From: a virus
Strand: one strand, 5' to 3'
Length of the DNA stretch: 20,256 nucleotides
Virus record (IMG/VR): IMGVR_UViG_3300005613_000505
Span: 1 to 20,256 of that record
Shown here: positions 1 through 4,805 of the stretch, piece by piece
Numbering within the stretch: the stretch's first letter is position 1
How the letters are laid out: the number at the start of each line of letters is the position of its first letter
Made by a program: the position numbers and the translations under genes
The notes under the pieces: model-generated
Databases searched by the model: none
Told to the model about the DNA's origin: nothing
The model's input: only the letters and a program-made list of their open reading frames with translations

Positions 1-747
1 AAGCTACGTAGAAGTCTAGGTGTAGGTGTTACAAGCTATGCTTACTGGTTAGCTAAACAAGGACTTAAGTATACAGATACCCAGGCACTAGAAGACACTC
101 ATAAGTTATTTGAGACAATCTCTTATAGTCTGATTAATGCTTCTGTAGAACTGGCTAAGGAGAAAGGACACTGTGAGTTATATGAGGAAACGAAGTGGTC
201 ACAGGGCATTCTACCTATTGACAATTACAAGAAAGACTTGGATGCCGTTTGTAACACACCAACCAAAATGGACTGGGAGGGCTTACGCCAAAGAATGCAA
301 GAAGTGGGCATCAGGAACTCGACGCTCATGGCTCTTATGCCGAGTGAGACATCCTCTCAGATTACAAATTCGACCAATGGTATAGAGCCTCCTCGTGGTT
401 ATGTCACGATTAAGCAATCTAAAGATGGTATTGTACCACAAGTCGTACCTGAATTAGAAAAATATCGTCATAGTTACCAACTGTTGTGGTCACTTCCAAG
501 TAACAAACCTATTATTGAGTTGACAGGTGTTATGCAGAAGTTTGTTTGTCAAGGTATCTCAACTAACTTAAACTACAATCCTGGTGCTTTCCCAGATGGT
601 AAACTACCTATCAAGGTTGTTATGCAAGACTTGATTAGATACTACAAATTAGGTGGTAAGCAGATTTACTACCATAATACAAACGATGGAACTGCTGACC
701 AAGGTGTTGAAGATGATGGTTGTGCAGGTGGTGCATGTAAACTTTAA
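1..747 (+). CDS. nrdA: Ribonucleoside-diphosphate reductase class Ia, large (alpha) subunit, C-terminal part
   Basis: This is the last 248 codons of a gene that starts before the window. The enzyme reduces ribonucleoside diphosphates to deoxyribonucleotides in the cytoplasm, feeding phage DNA synthesis. The fragment reads collinearly with E. coli NrdA from memory. It has RRSLGVGVTSYAYWLAK near the left edge, the substrate phosphate-binding loop MPSETSSQ followed by NGIEPPRGY, and a Tyr-Tyr pair at 667-672 equivalent to the radical-transfer tyrosines. It ends in DDGCAGGACKL, whose two cysteines (codons at 721 and 736) match the C-terminal thiol shuttle that takes electrons from thioredoxin or glutaredoxin. 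These features indicate class Ia rather than class II. The linker between YY and the first tail cysteine is about six residues shorter than in E. coli. No nrdB follows; it would have to lie upstream or come from the host. Confidence 0.97.
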   Translation, partial: KLRRSLGVGVTSYAYWLAKQGLKYTDTQALEDTHKLFETISYSLINASVELAKEKGHCELYEETKWSQGILPIDNYKKDLDAVCNTPTKMDWEGLRQRMQEVGIRNSTLMALMPSETSSQITNSTNGIEPPRGYVTIKQSKDGIVPQVVPELEKYRHSYQLLWSLPSNKPIIELTGVMQKFVCQGISTNLNYNPGAFPDGKLPIKVVMQDLIRYYKLGGKQIYYHNTNDGTADQGVEDDGCAGGACKL

Positions 748-749
748 AT

Positions 750-777
750 AGTAAACAACATACGCTGCACCGTATAA
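750..777 (+). repeat. Dyad element, copy 1 (direct repeat with 1098-1125)
   Basis: This 28-base element starts two bases after the nrdA stop and matches 1098-1125 at 24 of 28 positions. Its core CATACGCTGCACCGTATA has 5-base half-sites (CATAC and GTATA) around eight bases. Both copies sit directly after a stop codon and ahead of an initiation cassette, which suggests a recurrent intergenic module such as a promoter, operator or processing site. Confidence 0.6.
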
Positions 778-803
778 GACTTAAACTATACTCTGTAGCG
801 TAT
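760..803 (+). promoter_or_regulatory. Imperfect RNA hairpin formed by two inverted dyad elements after nrdA
   Basis: The left arm 760-776 and right arm 787-803/804 are inverted copies. Ten pairs (one G-U) are followed by a two-base mismatch (770-771 against 792-793) and five more pairs, closing a 10-base loop at 777-786. The hairpin starts 13 bases after the nrdA stop. No U-tract follows, so it does not look like an intrinsic terminator. A long stem with an internal mismatch between phage cistrons resembles an RNase III processing site or an mRNA-stabilising element; that role is inference. Confidence 0.5.
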
Positions 804-804
804 A
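787..804 (+). repeat. Dyad element, copy 2 (inverted relative to copies 1 and 3)
   Basis: TATACTCTGTAGCGTATA is the reverse complement of the core at 1107-1124 in all but the terminal base, and is also the right arm of the hairpin with copy 1. It carries the same TATAC-N8-GTATA half-site layout. Confidence 0.55.
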
Positions 805-806
805 AA

Positions 807-828
807 CGGCAAAACAAACGGCAAAGGA
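807..828 (+). repeat. 22-base direct repeat, copy 1 (with 1140-1161)
   Basis: The 22 bases are identical to 1140-1161. They contain two tandem CGGCAAA units and end in AAAGGA, the Shine-Dalgarno portion of the initiation cassette. Here the cassette continues into GGAAGCCGTT instead of the TTAAATATG seen at the two functional copies. Confidence 0.75.
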
Positions 829-878
829 GGAAGCCGTTAAGGACTGGGAGTACGCCTGGTCGAAGACTCCATACATTT

Positions 879-925
879 AAACAAACGGCAAAGGATTAAA
901 TATGAATTTAGACAAAGAAACATAC
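879..925 (+). repeat. 47-base perfect direct repeat, copy 1: leader, RBS, start and first 8 codons
   Basis: Identical to 1145-1191 over 47 bases. It spans the A-rich leader, the Shine-Dalgarno AAAGGA (890-895), a six-base spacer, the ATG at 902 and codons for MNLDKETY. There are no synonymous differences between copies, which points to recent duplication or recombination of the DNA segment. Confidence 0.85.
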
Positions 926-1090
926 GGACAAATTATGAAAGACACGGAACTGACTAAAGAAGAAGCTATCCAAGCAGCCAGGGAGATTATGGACAAGATG
1001 GATGAGGAAGCTAAGAAGAAGTTTAAGCGGCAGTTTGAGCTAGAGGAGATAAGGAAGAAGCATATAAAGCTTAGTGAACTCTTTCCTTAG
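902..1090 (+). CDS. Small charged helical protein of unknown function, 62 aa
   Basis: I do not recognise this protein. It is rich in Lys and Glu, with long runs predicted by eye to be helical (about residues 16-56, including DKMDEEAKKKFKRQFELEEI). It has no cysteine or membrane segment. The ATG at 902 is preceded by AAAGGA at a six-base spacing, which supports both expression and the start choice. Its first eight residues, MNLDKETY, are identical to those of the next gene at 1168 through an exact DNA repeat, after which the two proteins are unrelated. It follows nrdA in the same direction, so it is probably an early or middle gene. Small acidic/basic helical proteins of this kind in phages often bind host proteins, but nothing here shows a target. 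Confidence 0.75.
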   Translation: MNLDKETYGQIMKDTELTKEEAIQAAREIMDKMDEEAKKKFKRQFELEEIRKKHIKLSELFP

Positions 1091-1097
1091 ATTAAAA

Positions 1098-1125
1098 AGT
1101 AAACTACATACGCTACAGAGTATAA
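1098..1125 (+). repeat. Dyad element, copy 3 (direct repeat with 750-777)
   Basis: The core CATACGCTACAGAGTATA (1107-1124) lies seven bases after the TAG of the 62-aa gene. Unlike copy 1, it has no inverted partner beside it, so any hairpin here would be only the weak internal one. This copy therefore argues for a DNA site rather than an RNA stem as the conserved function. Confidence 0.55.
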
Positions 1126-1139
1126 ACAAAAACACGAAT

Positions 1140-1161
1140 CGGCAAAACAAACGGCAAAGGA
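1140..1161 (+). repeat. 22-base direct repeat, copy 2 (with 807-828)
   Basis: Exact copy of 807-828. Here it supplies the leader and Shine-Dalgarno of the gene starting at 1168, and it overlaps the 47-base repeat that begins at 1145. Confidence 0.75.
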
Positions 1162-1191
1162 TTAAATATGAATTTAGACAAAGAAACATAC
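1145..1191 (+). repeat. 47-base perfect direct repeat, copy 2: leader, RBS, start and first 8 codons
   Basis: Exact copy of 879-925. It supplies AAAGGA (1156-1161), the ATG at 1168 and codons for MNLDKETY of the 87-aa gene. The identity ends immediately after the TAC codon for Tyr8. Confidence 0.85.
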
Positions 1192-1431
1192 TTAAAAACA
1201 GTTATCCAAATTGATGGAGAAGAGTACACAGAGTGCTTAACTACTCAGGATGGAATCACTTGGGTACACTTTATGGAGGCTATGCTTAGGCAACACTTAC
1301 CAGCAGCAGGGTTCTCCATAGATGGTGGTGATGCTGATAAAATACTATCATACATTGAGGACACTTTAGAGGAGCGTAAGAACTCTATCCTTACTCCTAA
1401 TAAACATGTTAACCCTTATGAATATTATTAA
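1168..1431 (+). CDS. Small acidic protein of unknown function, 87 aa
   Basis: I do not recognise this protein. After the shared MNLDKETY start it reads as a mixed alpha/beta small domain: a strand-like LKTVIQIDGEEYTEC, then a helical region around WVHFMEAMLRQH, then an acidic helix ADKILSYIEDTLEERK, and an aromatic tail ending PYEYY. Acidic residues outnumber basic ones. The start is fixed by AAAGGA six bases before ATG 1168, identical to the gene at 902. It is the last rightward gene before the convergence with the late operon; the terminator hairpin begins only six bases after its stop. The shared leader suggests co-regulation at translation with the 62-aa gene. Confidence 0.75.
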   Translation: MNLDKETYLKTVIQIDGEEYTECLTTQDGITWVHFMEAMLRQHLPAAGFSIDGGDADKILSYIEDTLEERKNSILTPNKHVNPYEYY

Positions 1432-1436
1432 GGCAT

Positions 1437-1469
1437 AAAAAAGAGGGGAAGCATTTCTGCAACCCCTCT
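1437..1469 (-). terminator. Intrinsic terminator closing the leftward late operon
   Basis: Read on the minus strand, AGAGGGG (1469-1463) pairs perfectly with CCCCTCT (1448-1442) over seven base pairs around a 14-base loop, with a possible inner 3-bp TGC/GCA stem. The T-run is six bases (1442-1437, its first base also pairing with the stem). On the plus strand the stem is followed by CTAAAC, so it lacks a U-tract in that direction. It sits between the stop of the last leftward gene (1514) and the stop of the last rightward gene (1431). Confidence 0.9.
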
Positions 1470-1498
1470 CTAAACATTTCAAGTTTTAAACACTTCTA

Positions 1499-1511
1499 GG
1501 TCATCCTGACC
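1499..1511. other. Short perfect hairpin just after the last late gene
   Basis: GGTCA (1499-1503) and TGACC (1507-1511) form a 5-bp stem with a 3-base loop, two bases downstream of the stop codon of the 336-aa gene in the minus direction. It has no U-tract. It may protect the 3' end of the late transcript or be chance. Confidence 0.25.
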
Positions 1512-1513
1512 AA

Positions 1514-2524
1514 TTACCAATCACCATCCATTAACCAACCTACAGTATTGTTAACAGGCTTCTTAGGTTTAGGTGTACTAGGCTTAGGAGCTTTAGCAGG
1601 GTTCTTATAACCACTGTCCATACGCTTCTTAGTCATTTGTGTACCTTTACTATTCTGAGGCTTATAAGAGGTTGTCACAGGCTTCTTAGGAGCTTTCACA
1701 GCTTTCTTAGGAGTTACTGTAGACTTCTTAGCAGGAGCTGTTACTTTAGGCTTAACAACCTTACCAGACATTGAACCAGCTTTTGGTTTAATAGCCTTCA
1801 CAGCTTTCTCATTAGCCTTAGTAGACAGTCCTGGTTTAGACTTAGGTAAAGGCATCTGTGTAGTCTTCGTCTTAGTTAAACGGTCTCCATAGATAGCCTT
1901 GTCACCAAATCTGTCCATAGGGGTACTTAACTTACCTGTAGAGGCTAAGTGAGAAGTACGCTCCATACTAGCACCAATTACACCTGCACCTACTGCAACA
2001 AAAGGTGTAGACTTAGCAGCATTCTTAGCAGCAGTTAAAGCTTTTTTAGGTACTACGTTAGCTTTACCCATATTCTTAACACCACGTGTAGGAGAGGTCT
2101 TTGTAACAGCTCTTCCTTTAGTTGTAGCAGGTAACTTCTTACTCTGTACCTTTGTGGATACATTTGAAGGGTTCTTCTTAACAGGTGTTGTTTTAGTTTG
2201 TGTCTTAGGTAAGGACTTAGGTACAGAACCTTTAGGTTTAACCTTCATAGAAGTAGACACTTTGTTTACAATTTTCTTACCACTTCCTGTATCAACAAGT
2301 CTACCTTCATAAGCAGTCTTAGCTACTTTAGAATGAGCTGTACCTCTTACACGATTACCTGTCTTTGTGTCCGATACATAAGAACGCTTCCTGCCATCCT
2401 TGCCTACTTCACTTGTAACATTAACCCTATTAGCTTTTGAGGAAGAGGTCTTTGGCATCTCCTGACCAGTTGCATGAAGCATCTCTCTACCTTTGTTAAC
2501 TCTTCTACTATTTCTACCAGCCAT
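1514..2524 (-). CDS. Histone H1-like, extremely Lys-rich basic protein, 336 aa
   Basis: I know no named phage family for this. By hand count it has about 61 Lys and 16 Arg against about 14 acidic residues, a net charge near +63. Pro, Ala, Thr, Ser and Val fill the rest, in motifs such as TPKKAVKAPKKP and KAPKPSTPKPKKP, which resemble the C-terminal tails of linker histone H1 and bacterial H1-like proteins. A short hydrophobic, Gly-rich stretch lies at about residues 174-186 (PFVAVGAGVIGAS), and the protein ends in an acidic-aromatic tag, GWLMDGDW. Nucleic-acid binding or condensation is the natural inference; cytoplasmic or packaged location cannot be told from sequence. It starts on a TAATG shared with the preceding HNH-like gene, with GAGGA inside that gene's last codons, and is the last gene before the operon terminator. 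An alternative is a disordered, charged virion-internal protein. Confidence 0.6.
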   Translation of the reverse strand: MAGRNSRRVNKGREMLHATGQEMPKTSSSKANRVNVTSEVGKDGRKRSYVSDTKTGNRVRGTAHSKVAKTAYEGRLVDTGSGKKIVNKVSTSMKVKPKGSVPKSLPKTQTKTTPVKKNPSNVSTKVQSKKLPATTKGRAVTKTSPTRGVKNMGKANVVPKKALTAAKNAAKSTPFVAVGAGVIGASMERTSHLASTGKLSTPMDRFGDKAIYGDRLTKTKTTQMPLPKSKPGLSTKANEKAVKAIKPKAGSMSGKVVKPKVTAPAKKSTVTPKKAVKAPKKPVTTSYKPQNSKGTQMTKKRMDSGYKNPAKAPKPSTPKPKKPVNNTVGWLMDGDW

Positions 2525-2829
2525 TATTTACTTCCTCTTTTATTTATTGAACCTTTTGGTCTACCGCCTGTACCACCATTATCAGAACGGTTAGCAGACC
2601 TAGACCTTACTCTTCTATTAGTTGTAGCATTACTTCCACCACTTCTTAGTGGCTTCTTATGGTCTACATCTTTACCATCACCTTTCTTAACTGTGCCCTT
2701 CTTTAAAGCATCTCGTCTAGCTTTATTACGCATAGCTCTTTTCTTCTTCTGCTCAGGAGAGCTGTTATACTTTCTCTGAGCAACTGAACGAGGTTTAGCT
2801 GTAGATTTAGTTTCACCTTTCTTAGCCAT
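2524..2829 (-). CDS. Small basic HNH-like protein, 101 aa
   Basis: About 33 Lys/Arg against 7 acidic residues. A central motif KGDGKDVDHKKPLRSGG (residues 48-64), followed by N71 and N80, matches the layout of HNH nuclease-like ββα-metal folds: D56-H57, an Asn in the helix region, then a final metal-ligand position that is Asn here rather than His. Related small phage proteins with KGDGKDVDH are commonly annotated as hypothetical or HNH-type. The N-terminal half is a Lys/Arg-rich helix (SPEQKKKRAMRNKARRDALKK), which favours DNA binding. The end is disordered and Gly/Lys-rich. It overlaps both neighbours by one base (TAATG at 2829 and 2524). Its place at the end of the structural operon suggests a role in packaging or DNA processing, or a virion component. 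Catalytic activity is uncertain because of the final ligand. Confidence 0.6.
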   Translation of the reverse strand: MAKKGETKSTAKPRSVAQRKYNSSPEQKKKRAMRNKARRDALKKGTVKKGDGKDVDHKKPLRSGGSNATTNRRVRSRSANRSDNGGTGGRPKGSINKRGSK

Positions 2830-4805
2830 TACTTGTTCTCCTTAAGCTCATTTGACAGAGCCTCTGAAAACTCTAACCAATTCTTCTTAGAGTTTTCAGA
2901 CAGCCCTTTTAACTCACCTGCTTGCCATTTGATAGCAGCAACTGCTGGGCTAAGGTCTGTTATAGCTCCAATAGGGTTATCTTCAAACTTCTTAGAGAAT
3001 CTCTCTGTAAGTTCTTCTCCCATACCTGCTACAGAGGCAGTGGCCTTAGCAGCAACCTTAGCAGTTGTCTGAGCTATTGTGTCTCCTTCTGCAACTTCTC
3101 CAGTTAGCCCTGTCATTTGTATGTAAGACTTAATCTGGTCATCAGATAGTTTGACTTTCTTAGCAGCACGTGTGTAGTTAGATAGAGTCTTAATCATAGG
3201 GTCTCTGTTGATATCTAACAAGACCTTCTCATCATACTCACCTTGAAGCTCTACGTTACCTTGAGGTGTAAGTGTTAGTTCAGTATTCTCAAACACTTCA
3301 TTAACATCGTAACCTTTACCTTTAATATTGTTTCTAAGTGAGTTTAGTGCATCTGGTAAAAAGTCTGTTCTAGCACCTTGTTGTAAGTATCTGCTAGAAG
3401 CCTTAATCACATCAGGATTAAAGTCATATTTACCTGTCTCTATCTGTTTAAACATTACATTAGTTTGGTTAAAGTCAACCACGCTCTTATGCCCATTTAA
3501 CAAAGACTCTTCATTCACTGATTTAATAGCTGATACAATCTTTGAAGCAGTTTGATTAGACTGTACCCCTAGCTCTTTATCTGTTCCACCTAGCATTAAA
3601 GAGGCTGTAACAGCAGTAGGTGTAGAGTTAATACTCATTGCTGGCATCTCATCGTAATCAGTTACACCTTCTGACATGCTTGCTAGTACGTTTCTCCCCA
3701 CAAATAAAACTTCATCTTGAAACATCAACGATAACTTTGGGTTGTTTTTCAAAGCATCTGACCAGTTCTCCAACTTAAACTTAGCTTGTCTTAGTTCAGG
3801 GAACTTAGCATGAAACTTTAACTCTGCTGAAGCATTGTCACGTTCTAACCTAGTTGTAACACGTGTAGTTAAGTTTGTAGCTTTAGCCGTTGTCAGCTTC
3901 CCTGTTAACATATCATCAGATAAGCTTGCACGTTTAGCTTTAATAGCATCTACAACTGCACCAACCATGTCCTTACCATTACTAAACTTGTTAAGGTTTA
4001 CATAACGCTGTTGAGTTTGTAGAACTAAACTTGCCTCAAGGCTATCTAAAGCTGTGTTAATTGTATCAGGGTTCTTACCTTTGCTAAGTATATCTAGCAT
4101 CTGCTTCTCAGCCTGTTCAACTAAAGCTGCTGAACCTACTGCAAAGTCTTCTACAGCACCTGTAGGTAATACTGCCATACCTTCATTAAACATCTGCTCA
4201 TATTGACTAGCTTTCTGCTTAACAGACTCCATACGTTGTGCAGCTTCTGTTTTATAAGCAATGTCTAATTCTGAGTCAGTAGGCAACATGTAGTAACCAT
4301 TAGCATTAAGTAACTTAGCTGTCTGGTCACGTACAAACTTAGCCTGTTCAATTTGAGCCTTCTCTGTAGCTGTTTGCTTAAAGTCCCCTTGATTAAATAG
4401 TCCAGCAGATACGTCTTTAGGACTAGCTAAAGGATTGTGTTTAAGTACCTGTGTACCTAGTTTACGTTTAGCTAGGTTAGCTTGGTCAGTAGTTATCTTA
4501 CCACTTGCATGCGCCTTAGCAATCTTTTCATAATTAGCAATAAGCTTAGGGTCTTCTACTCCAGCGATATCTAACTGAGTCTCCCCACCTAGATACTCTT
4601 TACGAGCATATTGTGTAGCACCTGTCTGTACAAAACTAGCTACATCTGTAACTAGATTTGCATTAACTTGCCCTTGTCTTTCAATAGAAGAGGCTGTAAT
4701 TGAACCAGCTCTTGACTCGGCCTCAGCCCTCATTCTGTCACCTTGACCAGCAGAGCCACTACGGTCAGTAGCCCCACCTTGTATAAACTGCTGAAATCCA
4801 GCCAT
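2829..4805 (-). CDS. Putative internal virion protein (T7 gp15-like by place and size), 658 aa
   Basis: I recognise no catalytic motif. The protein is mainly alpha-helical by composition, without cysteines or a clear membrane segment. Its N-terminus, MAGFQQFIQGGATDRSGSAG, is Gly/Ser-rich and is followed by helical, Gln/Ala-rich segments and many Lys/Asp/Glu. The T7 counterpart gp15 is about 750 residues, has a helical core and lines the ejection channel together with gp14 and gp16. Here the gene directly follows the 1500-aa protein, sharing one base (TAATG, 4805), so the order of the two large proteins would be the reverse of T7 if the assignments are right. The Shine-Dalgarno GGGGA lies inside the upstream gene's last codons. 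A different virion structural role is possible. Confidence 0.55.
   Translation of the reverse strand: MAGFQQFIQGGATDRSGSAGQGDRMRAEAESRAGSITASSIERQGQVNANLVTDVASFVQTGATQYARKEYLGGETQLDIAGVEDPKLIANYEKIAKAHASGKITTDQANLAKRKLGTQVLKHNPLASPKDVSAGLFNQGDFKQTATEKAQIEQAKFVRDQTAKLLNANGYYMLPTDSELDIAYKTEAAQRMESVKQKASQYEQMFNEGMAVLPTGAVEDFAVGSAALVEQAEKQMLDILSKGKNPDTINTALDSLEASLVLQTQQRYVNLNKFSNGKDMVGAVVDAIKAKRASLSDDMLTGKLTTAKATNLTTRVTTRLERDNASAELKFHAKFPELRQAKFKLENWSDALKNNPKLSLMFQDEVLFVGRNVLASMSEGVTDYDEMPAMSINSTPTAVTASLMLGGTDKELGVQSNQTASKIVSAIKSVNEESLLNGHKSVVDFNQTNVMFKQIETGKYDFNPDVIKASSRYLQQGARTDFLPDALNSLRNNIKGKGYDVNEVFENTELTLTPQGNVELQGEYDEKVLLDINRDPMIKTLSNYTRAAKKVKLSDDQIKSYIQMTGLTGEVAEGDTIAQTTAKVAAKATASVAGMGEELTERFSKKFEDNPIGAITDLSPAVAAIKWQAGELKGLSENSKKNWLEFSEALSNELKENK

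Larger units (their letters stand above)
748..901 (+). other. Intergenic region with two dyads, a hairpin and two initiation cassettes
   Basis: This 154-base gap between nrdA and the next gene holds two TATAC/GTATA-type dyads that fold together, two copies of the 16-base cassette AACAAACGGCAAAGGA (813-828 and 880-895), and a GC-richer island at about 841-870. No canonical start codon with adequate coding length is present. The region looks regulatory or is the remnant of a lost small gene. Confidence 0.6.

Noticed and set aside
173-385. Plus-strand 70-aa frame inside nrdA
   Set aside because: It is out of frame with the clearly conserved NrdA reading and has no ribosome site.
764-792. Possible sigma70 promoter using TATACT at 787-792 as -10
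   Set aside because: No acceptable -35 hexamer lies about 17 bases upstream, and TATACT is explained by the dyad arm.
841-880. Possible tRNA-like element (GC-rich island with GGTCGAAGACTCC)
   Set aside because: The T-loop pattern is wrong (no GTTCRA with a paired 5-bp stem) and no acceptor or anticodon stem can be drawn.
844-957. Possible CTG-initiated 37-codon frame overlapping the start of the 62-aa gene
   Set aside because: CTG is a very rare start, the frame runs out of phase through the functional cassette, and the 47-base repeat belongs to the other frame.
1560-1780. Tandem DNA repeats in the 3' part of the Lys-rich gene (recurring TTAGGAGCTTT-like units)
   Set aside because: The units are degenerate and irregularly spaced, explained by repeated Lys/Ala/Pro codons rather than a DNA-level array.
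2474-2829. Plus-strand Leu-rich 101-aa frame with membrane-like composition (2474-2779), antisense to the HNH-like gene
   Set aside because: It is the mirror of a Lys/Arg/Gly-rich coding strand, lacks a ribosome site and crosses two coupled minus-strand genes.
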